From Pseudomonas viridiflava (GTDB lineage: Bacteria > Pseudomonadota > Gammaproteobacteria > Pseudomonadales > Pseudomonadaceae), in assembly GCF_900590885.1 (NCBI RefSeq), contig NZ_UUON01000019.1, positions 79,784 to 143,783 on the forward strand: 64,000 nt of DNA, written 5' to 3'. The notes beneath the pieces were generated by a model. It was given only the letters and a program-made list of their open reading frames with translations, was not told where the DNA came from and did not search any database. Both the position numbers and the translations under genes were made by a program. Positions 17,370-24,532 of the stretch are shown in pieces. Position 1 is the first letter of the stretch, and each line of letters opens with the position of its first letter.

Positions 17370-18248
17370 ATGATTGCGGGCAGTATGGTGGCACTGGTCA
17401 CACCCATGGATGCACAAGGTCATCTCGACTGGGACAGCCTGGGCAAACTGGTGGACTTCCACCTGCAAGAAGGCACCAACGCCATCGTGGCGGTCGGCAC
17501 CACCGGTGAATCGGCTACCCTCGATGTGGAAGAACACATCCAGGTGATCGAGTTTGTGGTCAAGCGCGTCGCGGGCCGTATCGCCGTGATCGCCGGTACG
17601 GGCGCCAACTCGACACGCGAAGCGATCGAGTTGACCAAAAACGCCAAGAAGGCTGGCGCCGATGCCTGCCTGCTGGTAACCCCGTATTACAACAAACCGA
17701 CCCAGGAAGGCTTGTACCAGCATTTCAAGACCATCGCCGAAGCTGTCGACATCCCGCAGATCCTCTACAACGTCCCTGGCCGCACCGCGTGCGACATGCA
17801 GGCTGCGACCGTGATTCGCCTGTCCAGCGTGCCGAACATCATCGGCATCAAGGAAGCCACCGGCGACCTGCAGCGCGCCAAGGACATCCTGGCCGGCGTG
17901 AGCAGCGATTTCCTGCTGTATTCCGGTGACGATGCCACCGCTGTCGAGCTGATCCTGCTGGGTGGCAAGGGCAACATCTCCGTTACTGCCAACGTGGCCC
18001 CGCGTGCCATGAGCGACATGTGCGCCGCCGCGATCGCCGGTGATGCCGTGACCGCCCGCGCGATCCACGAGAAGCTGATGCCGCTCAACAAGACACTGTT
18101 TATCGAATCCAACCCTATCCCCGTGAAATGGGCGCTGTTTGAGATGGGCCTGATGCCGGACGGTATCCGTCTGCCGCTCACCCGTCTCAGCGAAGCCTGT
18201 CACGAACCGCTGCGACAGGCCCTGCGCCAGTCCGGCGTCCTGGTTTAA
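17370..18248 (+). CDS. dapA: 4-hydroxy-tetrahydrodipicolinate synthase DapA
   Basis: The ATG at 17370 has AGGAG 7 bp upstream and gives 292 residues, the family length; an open frame continues 60 codons further upstream but is not conserved-looking. Catalytic features are present: TTGESATLDVEEH, the Tyr in LYNVPGRT, and the Schiff-base Lys in IGIKEATGDLQRA. It condenses pyruvate and aspartate semialdehyde in lysine and peptidoglycan precursor synthesis. It is 17 bp before bamC and heads the dapA-bamC-MBL-purC run. Confidence 0.97.
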   Translation: MIAGSMVALVTPMDAQGHLDWDSLGKLVDFHLQEGTNAIVAVGTTGESATLDVEEHIQVIEFVVKRVAGRIAVIAGTGANSTREAIELTKNAKKAGADACLLVTPYYNKPTQEGLYQHFKTIAEAVDIPQILYNVPGRTACDMQAATVIRLSSVPNIIGIKEATGDLQRAKDILAGVSSDFLLYSGDDATAVELILLGGKGNISVTANVAPRAMSDMCAAAIAGDAVTARAIHEKLMPLNKTLFIESNPIPVKWALFEMGLMPDGIRLPLTRLSEACHEPLRQALRQSGVLV

Positions 18249-18265
18249 TTGAGGAAGCACTACGC

Positions 18266-19381
18266 ATGAAGCGATTGGCCGGACTTTCCGCACTTGCCTT
18301 GATTATCTCCAGCACCAGTGGCTGCGGTTGGATCTGGGGCCCGGAAGGTTACTTCCGTGACCGCGGTAGCGATTACCTGGAAGCCCAACCCACCAAACCG
18401 ATGGAACTGCCGCCGGGCGTCAACGTGGCCAAGCGCCTTGACCCGTTGCTGCCGATTCCGCGCAACGTTGCCGACGACACTACCAAGGGTGAGTACGTTG
18501 TGCCGCGTCCGCAGCCGATCGCGGCCGTGGCCGATGCCAGCGACTACAGCCTGCAGAAGAGCGGTGATTCGCGCTGGATCGTGGCTCAGCGCCCACCTGC
18601 CGAAGTCTGGCCGGTGGCCGTGCAGTTCTTCCAGGACAACGGTTTCCGCATCGACGAGCAGCGCCCGCAGACCGGTGAATTCACCACTGCATGGCAGCAG
18701 GGCAGCGAGCTGTCCGCCACCATGGCCAAGCGTCTGCAGGCCGGCGGCGTAGCGGCTGACAGCGAGGCCCGTGTGCGTGTACGCATCGAGCCAGGCGTGC
18801 AGCGCAATACCAGTGAAGTCTATGTAGTCAGCGCCGAGCGTCCTGCCGGCAGCACTGCCAACGTCGACTTCACCAACCGCTCGGTCAATACCGGCGTCGA
18901 CTCGGCACTGGTCGACGAGATGCTGGCCAGCATGAGCCGTATCTCCGAGAAGGGCGGTTCCGTTTCCCTGCTCGCCGCACGTGATTACGACACCCCGAGC
19001 CGCGTCAGCCTCACCGAAGACGGCAGCGGCAACGTGGTGCTGAACCTGGGTGAAGACCTGGACCGTGCCTGGGCCAGCGTCGGTCGCGCGTTGGAGCAAG
19101 GCCCTTGGCGTGTAGAAGACATCAACCGCAGCCTGGGCCTTTACTACATCAACGTGGCTGAAAAGGCCGAGCGTAAGGATGAAGAGCCAGGTTTCTTCGG
19201 CAAATTGTTCGGCAGCACGCCGACCAAGGAAGAAATCGAGACCCGTGCCGAGCGTTATCAGGTTCGTTTGAGCAAGGTTGGCGAAAGCGTGCAAGTCACC
19301 GTCGAGAAGAACATCAATACCGTTGCGCCGGCTGAAACAGCGCGCAAAGTACTGGGCGTGATTCAGGACAACCTGGGCTGA
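18266..19381 (+). CDS. bamC: Outer-membrane assembly lipoprotein BamC
   Basis: A 371-residue lipoprotein: signal sequence with lipobox STSGC (Cys20), then an unstructured N-terminal stretch (GPEGYFRDRGSDYLEAQ) and two helix-grip domains (about 90-220 and 240-365). This matches NlpB/BamC, which joins BamD in the BAM complex. The dapA-bamC pairing is conserved in gammaproteobacteria. Confidence 0.92.
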   Translation: MKRLAGLSALALIISSTSGCGWIWGPEGYFRDRGSDYLEAQPTKPMELPPGVNVAKRLDPLLPIPRNVADDTTKGEYVVPRPQPIAAVADASDYSLQKSGDSRWIVAQRPPAEVWPVAVQFFQDNGFRIDEQRPQTGEFTTAWQQGSELSATMAKRLQAGGVAADSEARVRVRIEPGVQRNTSEVYVVSAERPAGSTANVDFTNRSVNTGVDSALVDEMLASMSRISEKGGSVSLLAARDYDTPSRVSLTEDGSGNVVLNLGEDLDRAWASVGRALEQGPWRVEDINRSLGLYYINVAEKAERKDEEPGFFGKLFGSTPTKEEIETRAERYQVRLSKVGESVQVTVEKNINTVAPAETARKVLGVIQDNLG

Positions 19382-19385
19382 TCCG

Positions 19386-20144
19386 ATGCGTTTTGCTGTT
19401 CTCGGTAGCGGTAGCCAAGGGAACGGCACGCTGGTCGCCCACGACGACACGTACGTACTGGTGGATTGTGGTTTCTCGTTACGGGAAACCGAGCGGCGCC
19501 TGCTGCGCCTGGGGGTTCACCCCGCGCAGCTGAGCGCGATTCTGGTGACCCACGAACATGCCGACCACGTGCATGGCGTGGGTTTGCTGTCTCGGCGCTA
19601 CAATCTTCCGGTGTACTTGAGTCGCGGTACCTTGCGCGGGATGCGCAAACCCATTGAGCCCGCAGGTTTTCTGGCCGGTGGTGAGCAACTGCAAATCGGT
19701 GCCTTGAGCATTGATGTAATCGCAGTCGCGCACGACGCCCAGGAACCGACGCAGTATGTCTTCAGTGGCGGTCAGCGACGTTTCGGCGTGCTCACCGACC
19801 TGGGTTCCTACTGCGCCAAGGTGCTGGATGGTTACCGGGACCTCGATGCGTTGATGATCGAGTCCAACCACTGCCGAGACCTGTTGGCGCGCGGCCATTA
19901 CCCGTACTTTCTCAAGCAGCGGGTAGGCGGGCAATTTGGACATTTGAACAACCACCAGGCGGCATACCTGGTGTATGAGTTGGGCTGGCAAGACCTGCAA
20001 CACCTGGTCCTCGCCCACCTCAGCAGCAAGAACAACCTGCCGACGCTTGCCCGGCAATGTTTTGTCGACACCCTCGGGTGCGACCCGGACTGGCTGCAAC
20101 TGGCCGATCAAGATTCAGGGCTCGACTGGCGACATATCGCCTAG
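19386..20144 (+). CDS. MBL-fold metallohydrolase (YycJ/WalJ-like)
   Basis: A 252-residue metallo-beta-lactamase-fold enzyme with the full metal motif THEHADH, the N-terminal RFAVLGSGSQGNGTLV and later SNHCRDLL and LAHLSSKNN. The pattern GSGSxGN...DCGFSLRETERRL is that of the YycJ/WalJ group, proposed 5' exonucleases related to RNase Z-like folds. It begins 4 bp after bamC and precedes purC by 27 bp. Substrate unknown. Confidence 0.85.
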   Translation: MRFAVLGSGSQGNGTLVAHDDTYVLVDCGFSLRETERRLLRLGVHPAQLSAILVTHEHADHVHGVGLLSRRYNLPVYLSRGTLRGMRKPIEPAGFLAGGEQLQIGALSIDVIAVAHDAQEPTQYVFSGGQRRFGVLTDLGSYCAKVLDGYRDLDALMIESNHCRDLLARGHYPYFLKQRVGGQFGHLNNHQAAYLVYELGWQDLQHLVLAHLSSKNNLPTLARQCFVDTLGCDPDWLQLADQDSGLDWRHIA

Positions 20145-20171
20145 CCCACCTCACTCAAAGCGGAGCCCATC

Positions 20172-20885
20172 ATGGAAAAACGTGAAGAACTCTACCGCGG
20201 CAAAGCCAAGTCGGTTTACAAGACCGACGACGCCAACCGCCTGATCCTGCTGTTTCGCAACGACACCTCGGCGTTCGACGGCAAGCGCATCGAACAGCTT
20301 GATCGCAAAGGCATGGTGAACAACAAGTTCAACGCCTTCATCATGCAGAAACTCGAAGAGGCCGGCATTCCGACTCAATTCGACAAACTGCTGGGCGATA
20401 ACGAGTGCCTGGTGAAGAAGCTCGACATGATCCCGGTTGAATGCGTCGTGCGTAACTACGCTGCCGGCAGCCTGGTCAAGCGCCTGGGCGTGGAAGAGGG
20501 CCTCAAGCTCAACCCGTACACGTTCGAGCTGTTCCTGAAGGACGACGCCAAGGGCGACCCGTTCATCAACGAATCTCACGTGGTAGCGTTCGGCTGGGGC
20601 ACCGCTGAGCAACTGGCGCGCATGAAGGAGTTGTCCCTCAAGGTCAACGACGTGCTGAGCAAGCTGTTCGACGACGCCGGCCTGCTGCTGGTGGACTTCA
20701 AGCTGGAATTCGGCGTTTTCCACGACGGCTCCATCGTCCTGGGTGACGAATTCAGCCCGGACGGCTGCCGCCTGTGGGACAAGGACACCAAGAAGAAGAT
20801 GGACAAAGACCGCTTCCGCCAGGGCCTCGGTGACGTCATCGAAGCCTACGAAGAAGTCGCCAATCGTCTCGGCGTACCGCTTTAA
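20172..20885 (+). CDS. purC: Phosphoribosylaminoimidazole-succinocarboxamide synthase PurC
   Basis: A 237-residue SAICAR synthase: [20 protein letters not shown] with the nucleotide-binding loop, [30 protein letters not shown] and [31 protein letters not shown]. Length and motifs are those of bacterial PurC. It ligates aspartate to CAIR in purine synthesis. It closes the dapA cluster. Confidence 0.98.
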   Translation: MEKREELYRGKAKSVYKTDDANRLILLFRNDTSAFDGKRIEQLDRKGMVNNKFNAFIMQKLEEAGIPTQFDKLLGDNECLVKKLDMIPVECVVRNYAAGSLVKRLGVEEGLKLNPYTFELFLKDDAKGDPFINESHVVAFGWGTAEQLARMKELSLKVNDVLSKLFDDAGLLLVDFKLEFGVFHDGSIVLGDEFSPDGCRLWDKDTKKKMDKDRFRQGLGDVIEAYEEVANRLGVPL

Positions 20886-20930
20886 TCGACGCAAGCATCT
20901 GATAGCACGGAAAAAAATCGCCTTTTGGGT

Positions 20931-20965
20931 TTGCTTTCGCGATACACACTGTTATGATGCGCGCC
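20931..20965 (+). promoter_or_regulatory. Promoter of tRNA-Ser
   Basis: TTGCTT at 20931-20936, 16 bp spacer, TATGAT at 20953-20958, then the GC-rich discriminator GCGCGCC (20959-20965) directly before the tRNA. GC-rich discriminators are typical of stringently controlled stable-RNA promoters. Confidence 0.65.
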
Positions 20966-20968
20966 GTT

Positions 20969-21058
20969 GGAGAGATGCCAGAGTGGCCGAATGGGACGGA
21001 TTCGAAATCCGTTGTACCTTCACCGGTACCTAGGGTTCGAATCCCTATCTCTCCGCCA
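20969..21058 (+). tRNA. tRNA-Ser(CGA)
   Basis: A 90-nt class II tRNA. The acceptor stem pairs GGAGAGA with TCTCTCC, followed by discriminator G and an encoded CCA at 21056-21058. The anticodon arm ACGGA-TTCGAAA-TCCGT gives anticodon CGA. A long variable arm (TACCTTCACCGGTA) and the T-arm GGTTCGAATCC are clear. It decodes UCG. Confidence 0.96.
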
Positions 21059-21066
21059 TTACACAG

Positions 21067-21105
21067 AAAAAGCCCCGTAGCTGAACAAGCTACGGGGCTT
21101 TTTCG
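21067..21105. terminator. Intrinsic terminator after tRNA-Ser
   Basis: AAAAAGCCCCGTAGCT pairs with AGCTACGGGGCTTTTT around a 5-nt loop; A and T runs on both sides. Confidence 0.93.
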
Positions 21106-21290
21106 TTTCTGCTGTCTATAGGGCTTGGCGCTGCTCTCGCCGTTACTACAAAACAAATGCGCATTTCGTACACGTTTACCCAACGCGCCCTACGGGTAGC
21201 GCGTTGCGGCCCTCTGCCCAGCGTCTTATCTTTCGATGGCGACGATCTTTCAGTCGCGTAGTCATCCACAAACGGCAAAGGAAATGCACC

Positions 21291-21539
21291 ATGAGCACGA
21301 ATACGAAAAAAACCTCCGACAAGCTGGCCACGTTGGCCGCAGAAACGCTCAATAACCCAAACGCTTCTGCCATTGCCAAGAGCCTGGCTGCTTCGGCGTT
21401 GGCGCAATGTGGTACCGACAAGCAGACCAGTGCAGAGATGGAAGAGAAAGCCGGGAAGGCGCTTCAGAGCGGTAAATACAGTGAGGACACTAAATCCCTG
21501 GCTGCCTCGGTGCTCTCCCAAGCCAACAAAGAGCGTTAA
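21291..21539 (+). CDS. Conserved-looking small hypothetical protein with internal repeat
   Basis: I choose the ATG at 21291 (AAGGA 9 bp upstream) over open frame further upstream. The 82-residue product is hydrophilic and helical with no signal peptide. It contains a twofold repeat, KSLAASALAQ near residue 33 and KSLAASVLSQ near residue 70, each preceded by a polar segment. It is a single-gene unit bounded by terminators on both sides. I do not recognise its family; a function cannot be stated. Confidence 0.75.
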   Translation: MSTNTKKTSDKLATLAAETLNNPNASAIAKSLAASALAQCGTDKQTSAEMEEKAGKALQSGKYSEDTKSLAASVLSQANKER

Positions 21540-21556
21540 ATAGCGCCAGTTAGAAC

Positions 21557-21592
21557 AAGCCCCGTCGACGCATGCGTTACGGGGCTTTTTTC
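21557..21592 (+). terminator. Intrinsic terminator
   Basis: AAGCCCCGT (21557-21565) pairs with ACGGGGCTT (21579-21587), with the T run continuing to 21591. Confidence 0.88.
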
Positions 21593-21686
21593 GTGTCTGG
21601 CGCCGGTACGGCATAAATTATTTGCACCTTGCCGAATAACTTCCTGCGCTGCGGTGTTCACCCTACAGACCACTCAGGGAACACCC

Positions 21687-22244
21687 ATGAATACGCCTTC
21701 CGATCGTTACGACCGCCTGACCCGGCTCTTCCATTGGATGACTGCTGCCGTGGTGATCTTCATGTTTGCCAGTGCACATATCTGGGAAAACCTGGCGAAG
21801 GGCACGCCGCTGCGCAAGGGCCTTCAGTCGGTGCATATCTCCCTTGGTATTGCCATGGCGGTGTTGATCGCCGTGAGGATTGTGTGGCGCCTGTTCGGCG
21901 GCAATCGCCTTCAGGCCAGTAATCACGCGGCGCTTAACCTGTTGGCGAAAATGGCGCATGGTTGCCTGTACCTGTTGCTGCTGGCGCAGATCGTCTTGGG
22001 GTTTCTGTTTCGCTGGGCTCAAGGCGAGCCGTTCAGCTTTTTCGGACTGTTCCCTGTCCCCGCGCCCCTGATGATTGATCACGCATGGCGTGGCACGTTG
22101 GGCGGCCTGCATGACACGGTGGCGTGGGCGATTATCCTGCTGGCGGGGCTGCACGCCGCTGCCGCGCTCTGGCACCACTATGTGATGGGCGACGGGACGC
22201 TGCGGCGGATGCTGCCCGGCCCGCGCAATGCGTTTCAAAAGTGA
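21687..22244 (+). CDS. Cytochrome b561
   Basis: A 185-residue four-helix membrane protein with the ATG at 21687. Likely haem ligands and family patterns are RLTRLFHWMTAA (first helix), LQSVHISLGIAMAVLIAVRIVWRLFG, MAHGCLYLLLLAQIVLGFLFRW and LHDTVAWAIILLAGLHAAAALWHHYVM. It would carry electrons between the quinone pool and a periplasmic acceptor. It opens a co-directional run with the TPR, ECF sigma, anti-sigma and peptide genes; b561 genes near ECF sigma factors are often linked to oxidative stress, which is inference here. Confidence 0.9.
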   Translation: MNTPSDRYDRLTRLFHWMTAAVVIFMFASAHIWENLAKGTPLRKGLQSVHISLGIAMAVLIAVRIVWRLFGGNRLQASNHAALNLLAKMAHGCLYLLLLAQIVLGFLFRWAQGEPFSFFGLFPVPAPLMIDHAWRGTLGGLHDTVAWAIILLAGLHAAAALWHHYVMGDGTLRRMLPGPRNAFQK

Positions 22245-22287
22245 TGTTTGTTGTTGTACGTCCCTATTGTTACGGAGCATGACCACC

Positions 22288-22839
22288 ATGAAAAATCGCC
22301 ACGAACACGCGGTTGGTTACCGCAGCGCACTCCTGTACGGCGCCTGCCTGGCCGCCGCTTTACTCGCTGGGCAGGCCCACGCCTCGGGCGATGAATCGGC
22401 GCCGCCCAAACCCAATTGCCCCAAGGGCCAGGTGTGGGATACCAAGACCGACAAGTGTGTACTGCAAACCAGCAAGGCCACTTCCGACGCCGATCGCACC
22501 GATTACGCCTATCGGCTGGCCAAGGATGGGCGCTACGACGAGGCCTTGGCTCTGCTCGACACCTTGCAAAACCCCAACACCGCCAAGGCGCTCAACTATC
22601 GTGGTTACGCGACGCGCAAGCTTGGACGCACCGATGAAGGCATCGGCTATTACCTCCAGTCAGTCGCACTCGACCCCAACTACGCCCAGGTTCGCGAGTA
22701 CCTGGGTGAAGCCTACGTGATCAAGGGCCGCGTCGACCTGGCGCAGGAGCAACTGGTAAAAATCAAAGCCTTGTGCAGCACAACCTGCGAAGAGTACGAA
22801 GACCTGGCCGAAGCCATCGCCGCTGCGCCACAGGCGTAA
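22288..22839 (+). CDS. Secreted tetratricopeptide-repeat protein with CPKG motif
   Basis: Of two nearby ATGs I prefer 22288, which has GGAG at a good distance; the one at 22279 is too close to it. The 183-residue protein has a signal peptide (ending AGQAHA), then a cysteine loop NCPKGQVWDTKTDKCV at about residues 43-58, and TPR units (ALNYRGYATRKLGRTDEGIGYYLQSVALDPNYAQVREYLGEAYVIKG). A second Cys pair, CSTTC, is near the end. It is probably periplasmic. Its CPKG start recurs in the peptide at 24220, suggesting a functional link. Exact role unknown. Confidence 0.82.
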   Translation: MKNRHEHAVGYRSALLYGACLAAALLAGQAHASGDESAPPKPNCPKGQVWDTKTDKCVLQTSKATSDADRTDYAYRLAKDGRYDEALALLDTLQNPNTAKALNYRGYATRKLGRTDEGIGYYLQSVALDPNYAQVREYLGEAYVIKGRVDLAQEQLVKIKALCSTTCEEYEDLAEAIAAAPQA

Positions 22840-22848
22840 AGTCGGTGA

Positions 22849-23397
22849 GTGAATACGCAGGGGGCAGTCATCATCCCAGAGGCTGAGTTTCGGCGAGAGT
22901 TGGGCCTGTTGTTGCCACGTTTATGGCGATACGGGTTGGTGTTGTCGCGACAAAAGCATTTGGCCGAGGATCTCGTGCAGGCCACCTGTGTGCGAGCGCT
23001 GGAGCGTGCCGGGCAGTTTGCGGCCGGCACGCGGCTGGATCGCTGGTTGTTGTCGATCATGCATTCAATCTGGCTCAACGAACTGCGCTCGCAGCGGGTG
23101 CGCCAGGGGCAGGGGTTTGTCGACGCGGAGCAGGAGCTGTCGTTCGATGGTGAACACCAGGCGCAGGAACAGGTATTGGCCGCGCAAGTGATCAAGCGGG
23201 TAAACAGGTTGCCTGAGGCGCAGCGCGAAACGGTTTTTCTGGCGTATGTGGAAGGGCTTTCATACAAGGAAATTGCCGAGGTATTGCATATCCCTGTGGG
23301 CACGGTGATGAGTCGGTTGGCTGCGGCGCGCGGGAAACTTGCCGAGCCCCGGCCCTCAAACGTCCAGCCGGATAAATCGAGCGGAGAACGGCGATGA
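22849..23397 (+). CDS. ECF-type RNA polymerase sigma factor
   Basis: Taken from the GTG at 22849, although no strong ribosome site precedes it; the conserved part begins around residue 12. The 182-residue protein has sigma region 2 (LPRLWRYGLVLSRQKHLAEDLVQATCVRALERAGQFAAGTRLDRWLLSIMHSIWLNELRS) and region 4 (LPEAQRETVFLAYVEGLSYKEIAEVLHIPVGTVMSRLAAARGKL). Its stop overlaps the anti-sigma start by 4 bp, the usual coupling of a sigma factor with its inhibitor. Target promoters are unknown. Confidence 0.92.
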   Translation: MNTQGAVIIPEAEFRRELGLLLPRLWRYGLVLSRQKHLAEDLVQATCVRALERAGQFAAGTRLDRWLLSIMHSIWLNELRSQRVRQGQGFVDAEQELSFDGEHQAQEQVLAAQVIKRVNRLPEAQRETVFLAYVEGLSYKEIAEVLHIPVGTVMSRLAAARGKLAEPRPSNVQPDKSSGERR

Positions 23398-24176
23398 CTC
23401 ACACGAACCCACCGTCCGATGAGCTGTTGGTGGCGTTTCTGGATGGCGAATTGGATGACGCACAGCGTCGACTGATCGCTGATCAGATTCCCAATGACCC
23501 GGTGCTTGCTTCGCGTCTGGAGGCGTTGCAGTGCGCCGACTTGCCCTTTAAGGCCGCCTTCGATTCGCTGTTGGAGCAAGCTCCCGCCGAGCGTCTGCAT
23601 GCCATGCTCAACGCCTTGCCGCCGGCACAAACCGCCGCCCTCAGTCGCCGTCGATTCCTCGCGATGGCGGCCGGTTTTGCCGTGGCTGGCGTGGCCGCCG
23701 ACCGCTTGTTCATGAGATGGCCCCACGCCGAGTCCGGCCAAGGCTGGCGTGCCTCCGTCGCCGAATACATGGCCTTGTATACACCCCAGACCCTGGAACA
23801 CCTCAGCGCTGATCCGGCTTCGCATGCCGCCCAGCTCAGTTCAGTGGGTGCACAATTGAGCCTGGCGTTGTCCCCAGCCGCTGTGAGCCTGCCTGGCGCC
23901 GAGTTCCGACGTGCGCAGGTCCTTGACTATGACGGCGTATTGATCGGCCAGTTGACCTACCTGGACCCGCGACACGGCCCCTTGGCACTCTGCATTACGG
24001 CCGACAGAAAGGGCGCGCAACCCTTTGCCACTGAGCAACGTCGAGGGATGAACGTGGTTTATTGGGCCGATCCACCCCATGCGTTCATGCTGATCGGTAG
24101 AAACCCTTTCGAAGATTTGCAGAGCATGGCCAGCAGCGTTCGGAGCATGTTGGGCCTCATTGAATCTCATGCGTGA
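23394..24176 (+). CDS. Membrane-anchored anti-sigma factor
   Basis: A 260-residue protein coupled to the sigma gene by an ATGA overlap. The N-terminal 85 residues (DELLVAFLDGELDDAQRRLIADQIPNDPVLASRLEAL) form the typical sigma-binding anti-sigma fold. SRRRFLAMAAGFAVAGVAADRLF at about 84-106 is the membrane segment and has a twin-arginine-like start. The periplasmic C-terminus is about 150 residues (GWRASVAEYMALYTPQTLEHLS, LCITADRKG). No zinc-binding HxxxCxxC motif is present. The signal it senses is unknown. Confidence 0.88.
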   Translation: MTHTNPPSDELLVAFLDGELDDAQRRLIADQIPNDPVLASRLEALQCADLPFKAAFDSLLEQAPAERLHAMLNALPPAQTAALSRRRFLAMAAGFAVAGVAADRLFMRWPHAESGQGWRASVAEYMALYTPQTLEHLSADPASHAAQLSSVGAQLSLALSPAAVSLPGAEFRRAQVLDYDGVLIGQLTYLDPRHGPLALCITADRKGAQPFATEQRRGMNVVYWADPPHAFMLIGRNPFEDLQSMASSVRSMLGLIESHA

Positions 24177-24198
24177 TATCTTTGTGCTATCACGCATG
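24168..24198. promoter_or_regulatory. Perfect 11-bp inverted repeat spanning the anti-sigma stop codon
   Basis: CATGCGTGATA (24168-24178) and TATCACGCATG (24188-24198) are perfect inverted arms around 9 nt. No T run follows, so it is more likely an operator or an mRNA hairpin than a terminator. It sits 21 bp before the peptide gene. Confidence 0.6.
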
Positions 24199-24219
24199 GT
24201 GATGGTCACGGAGGATGTT

Positions 24220-24351
24220 ATGAAGAAGCTGTCGGGGGTGGTGTTGCTCGTGGTATTGGCCGTGAGCCCGATGTTTGCAATGGGTTGCCCGAAAGGTACG
24301 CATCCGGTTGGCGGAACGGGTTCGCATCACAAGGGTGGAACGTGTCAGTAA
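24220..24351 (+). CDS. Small secreted peptide with CPKG motif
   Basis: A 43-residue product with ATG at 24220 and a strong GGAGG 5 bp upstream. MKKLSGVVLLVVLAVSPMFA is a signal peptide; the mature 23 residues start MGCPKGTHPVGG and end in a Cys two residues from the C-terminus, with two more His (SHHKGGTC). The CPKG...C pattern mirrors the TPR protein in the same run. A disulfide loop or metal site is plausible. A terminator follows. I do not recognise a family. Confidence 0.78.
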   Translation: MKKLSGVVLLVVLAVSPMFAMGCPKGTHPVGGTGSHHKGGTCQ

Positions 24352-24404
24352 CCCATTGATCGAGAAGATCACCGCAGTCGCGCGTCAACGGTTGTAAGAA
24401 ACGC

Positions 24405-24441
24405 AAAAAGCCTGCTGAGCCCACTGTTCAGCAGGCTTTTT
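24405..24441. terminator. Intrinsic terminator closing the ECF locus
   Basis: AAAAAGCCTGCTGA pairs with TCAGCAGGCTTTTT around a 9-nt loop. Confidence 0.93.
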
Positions 24442-24532
24442 GTCTATTAGGGCGGGGCGCCCTAAAGTCCTCATCTGTGCGGCCGAAATGCTCTCATACG
24501 ATGTCGTATCCCTAATAAGAGTGCCCCCCTAA

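Noticed and set aside
24496..24509. ATACGA/TCGTAT palindrome before the chemoreceptor
   Set aside because: Short, common length for chance palindromes; no further support as an operator.
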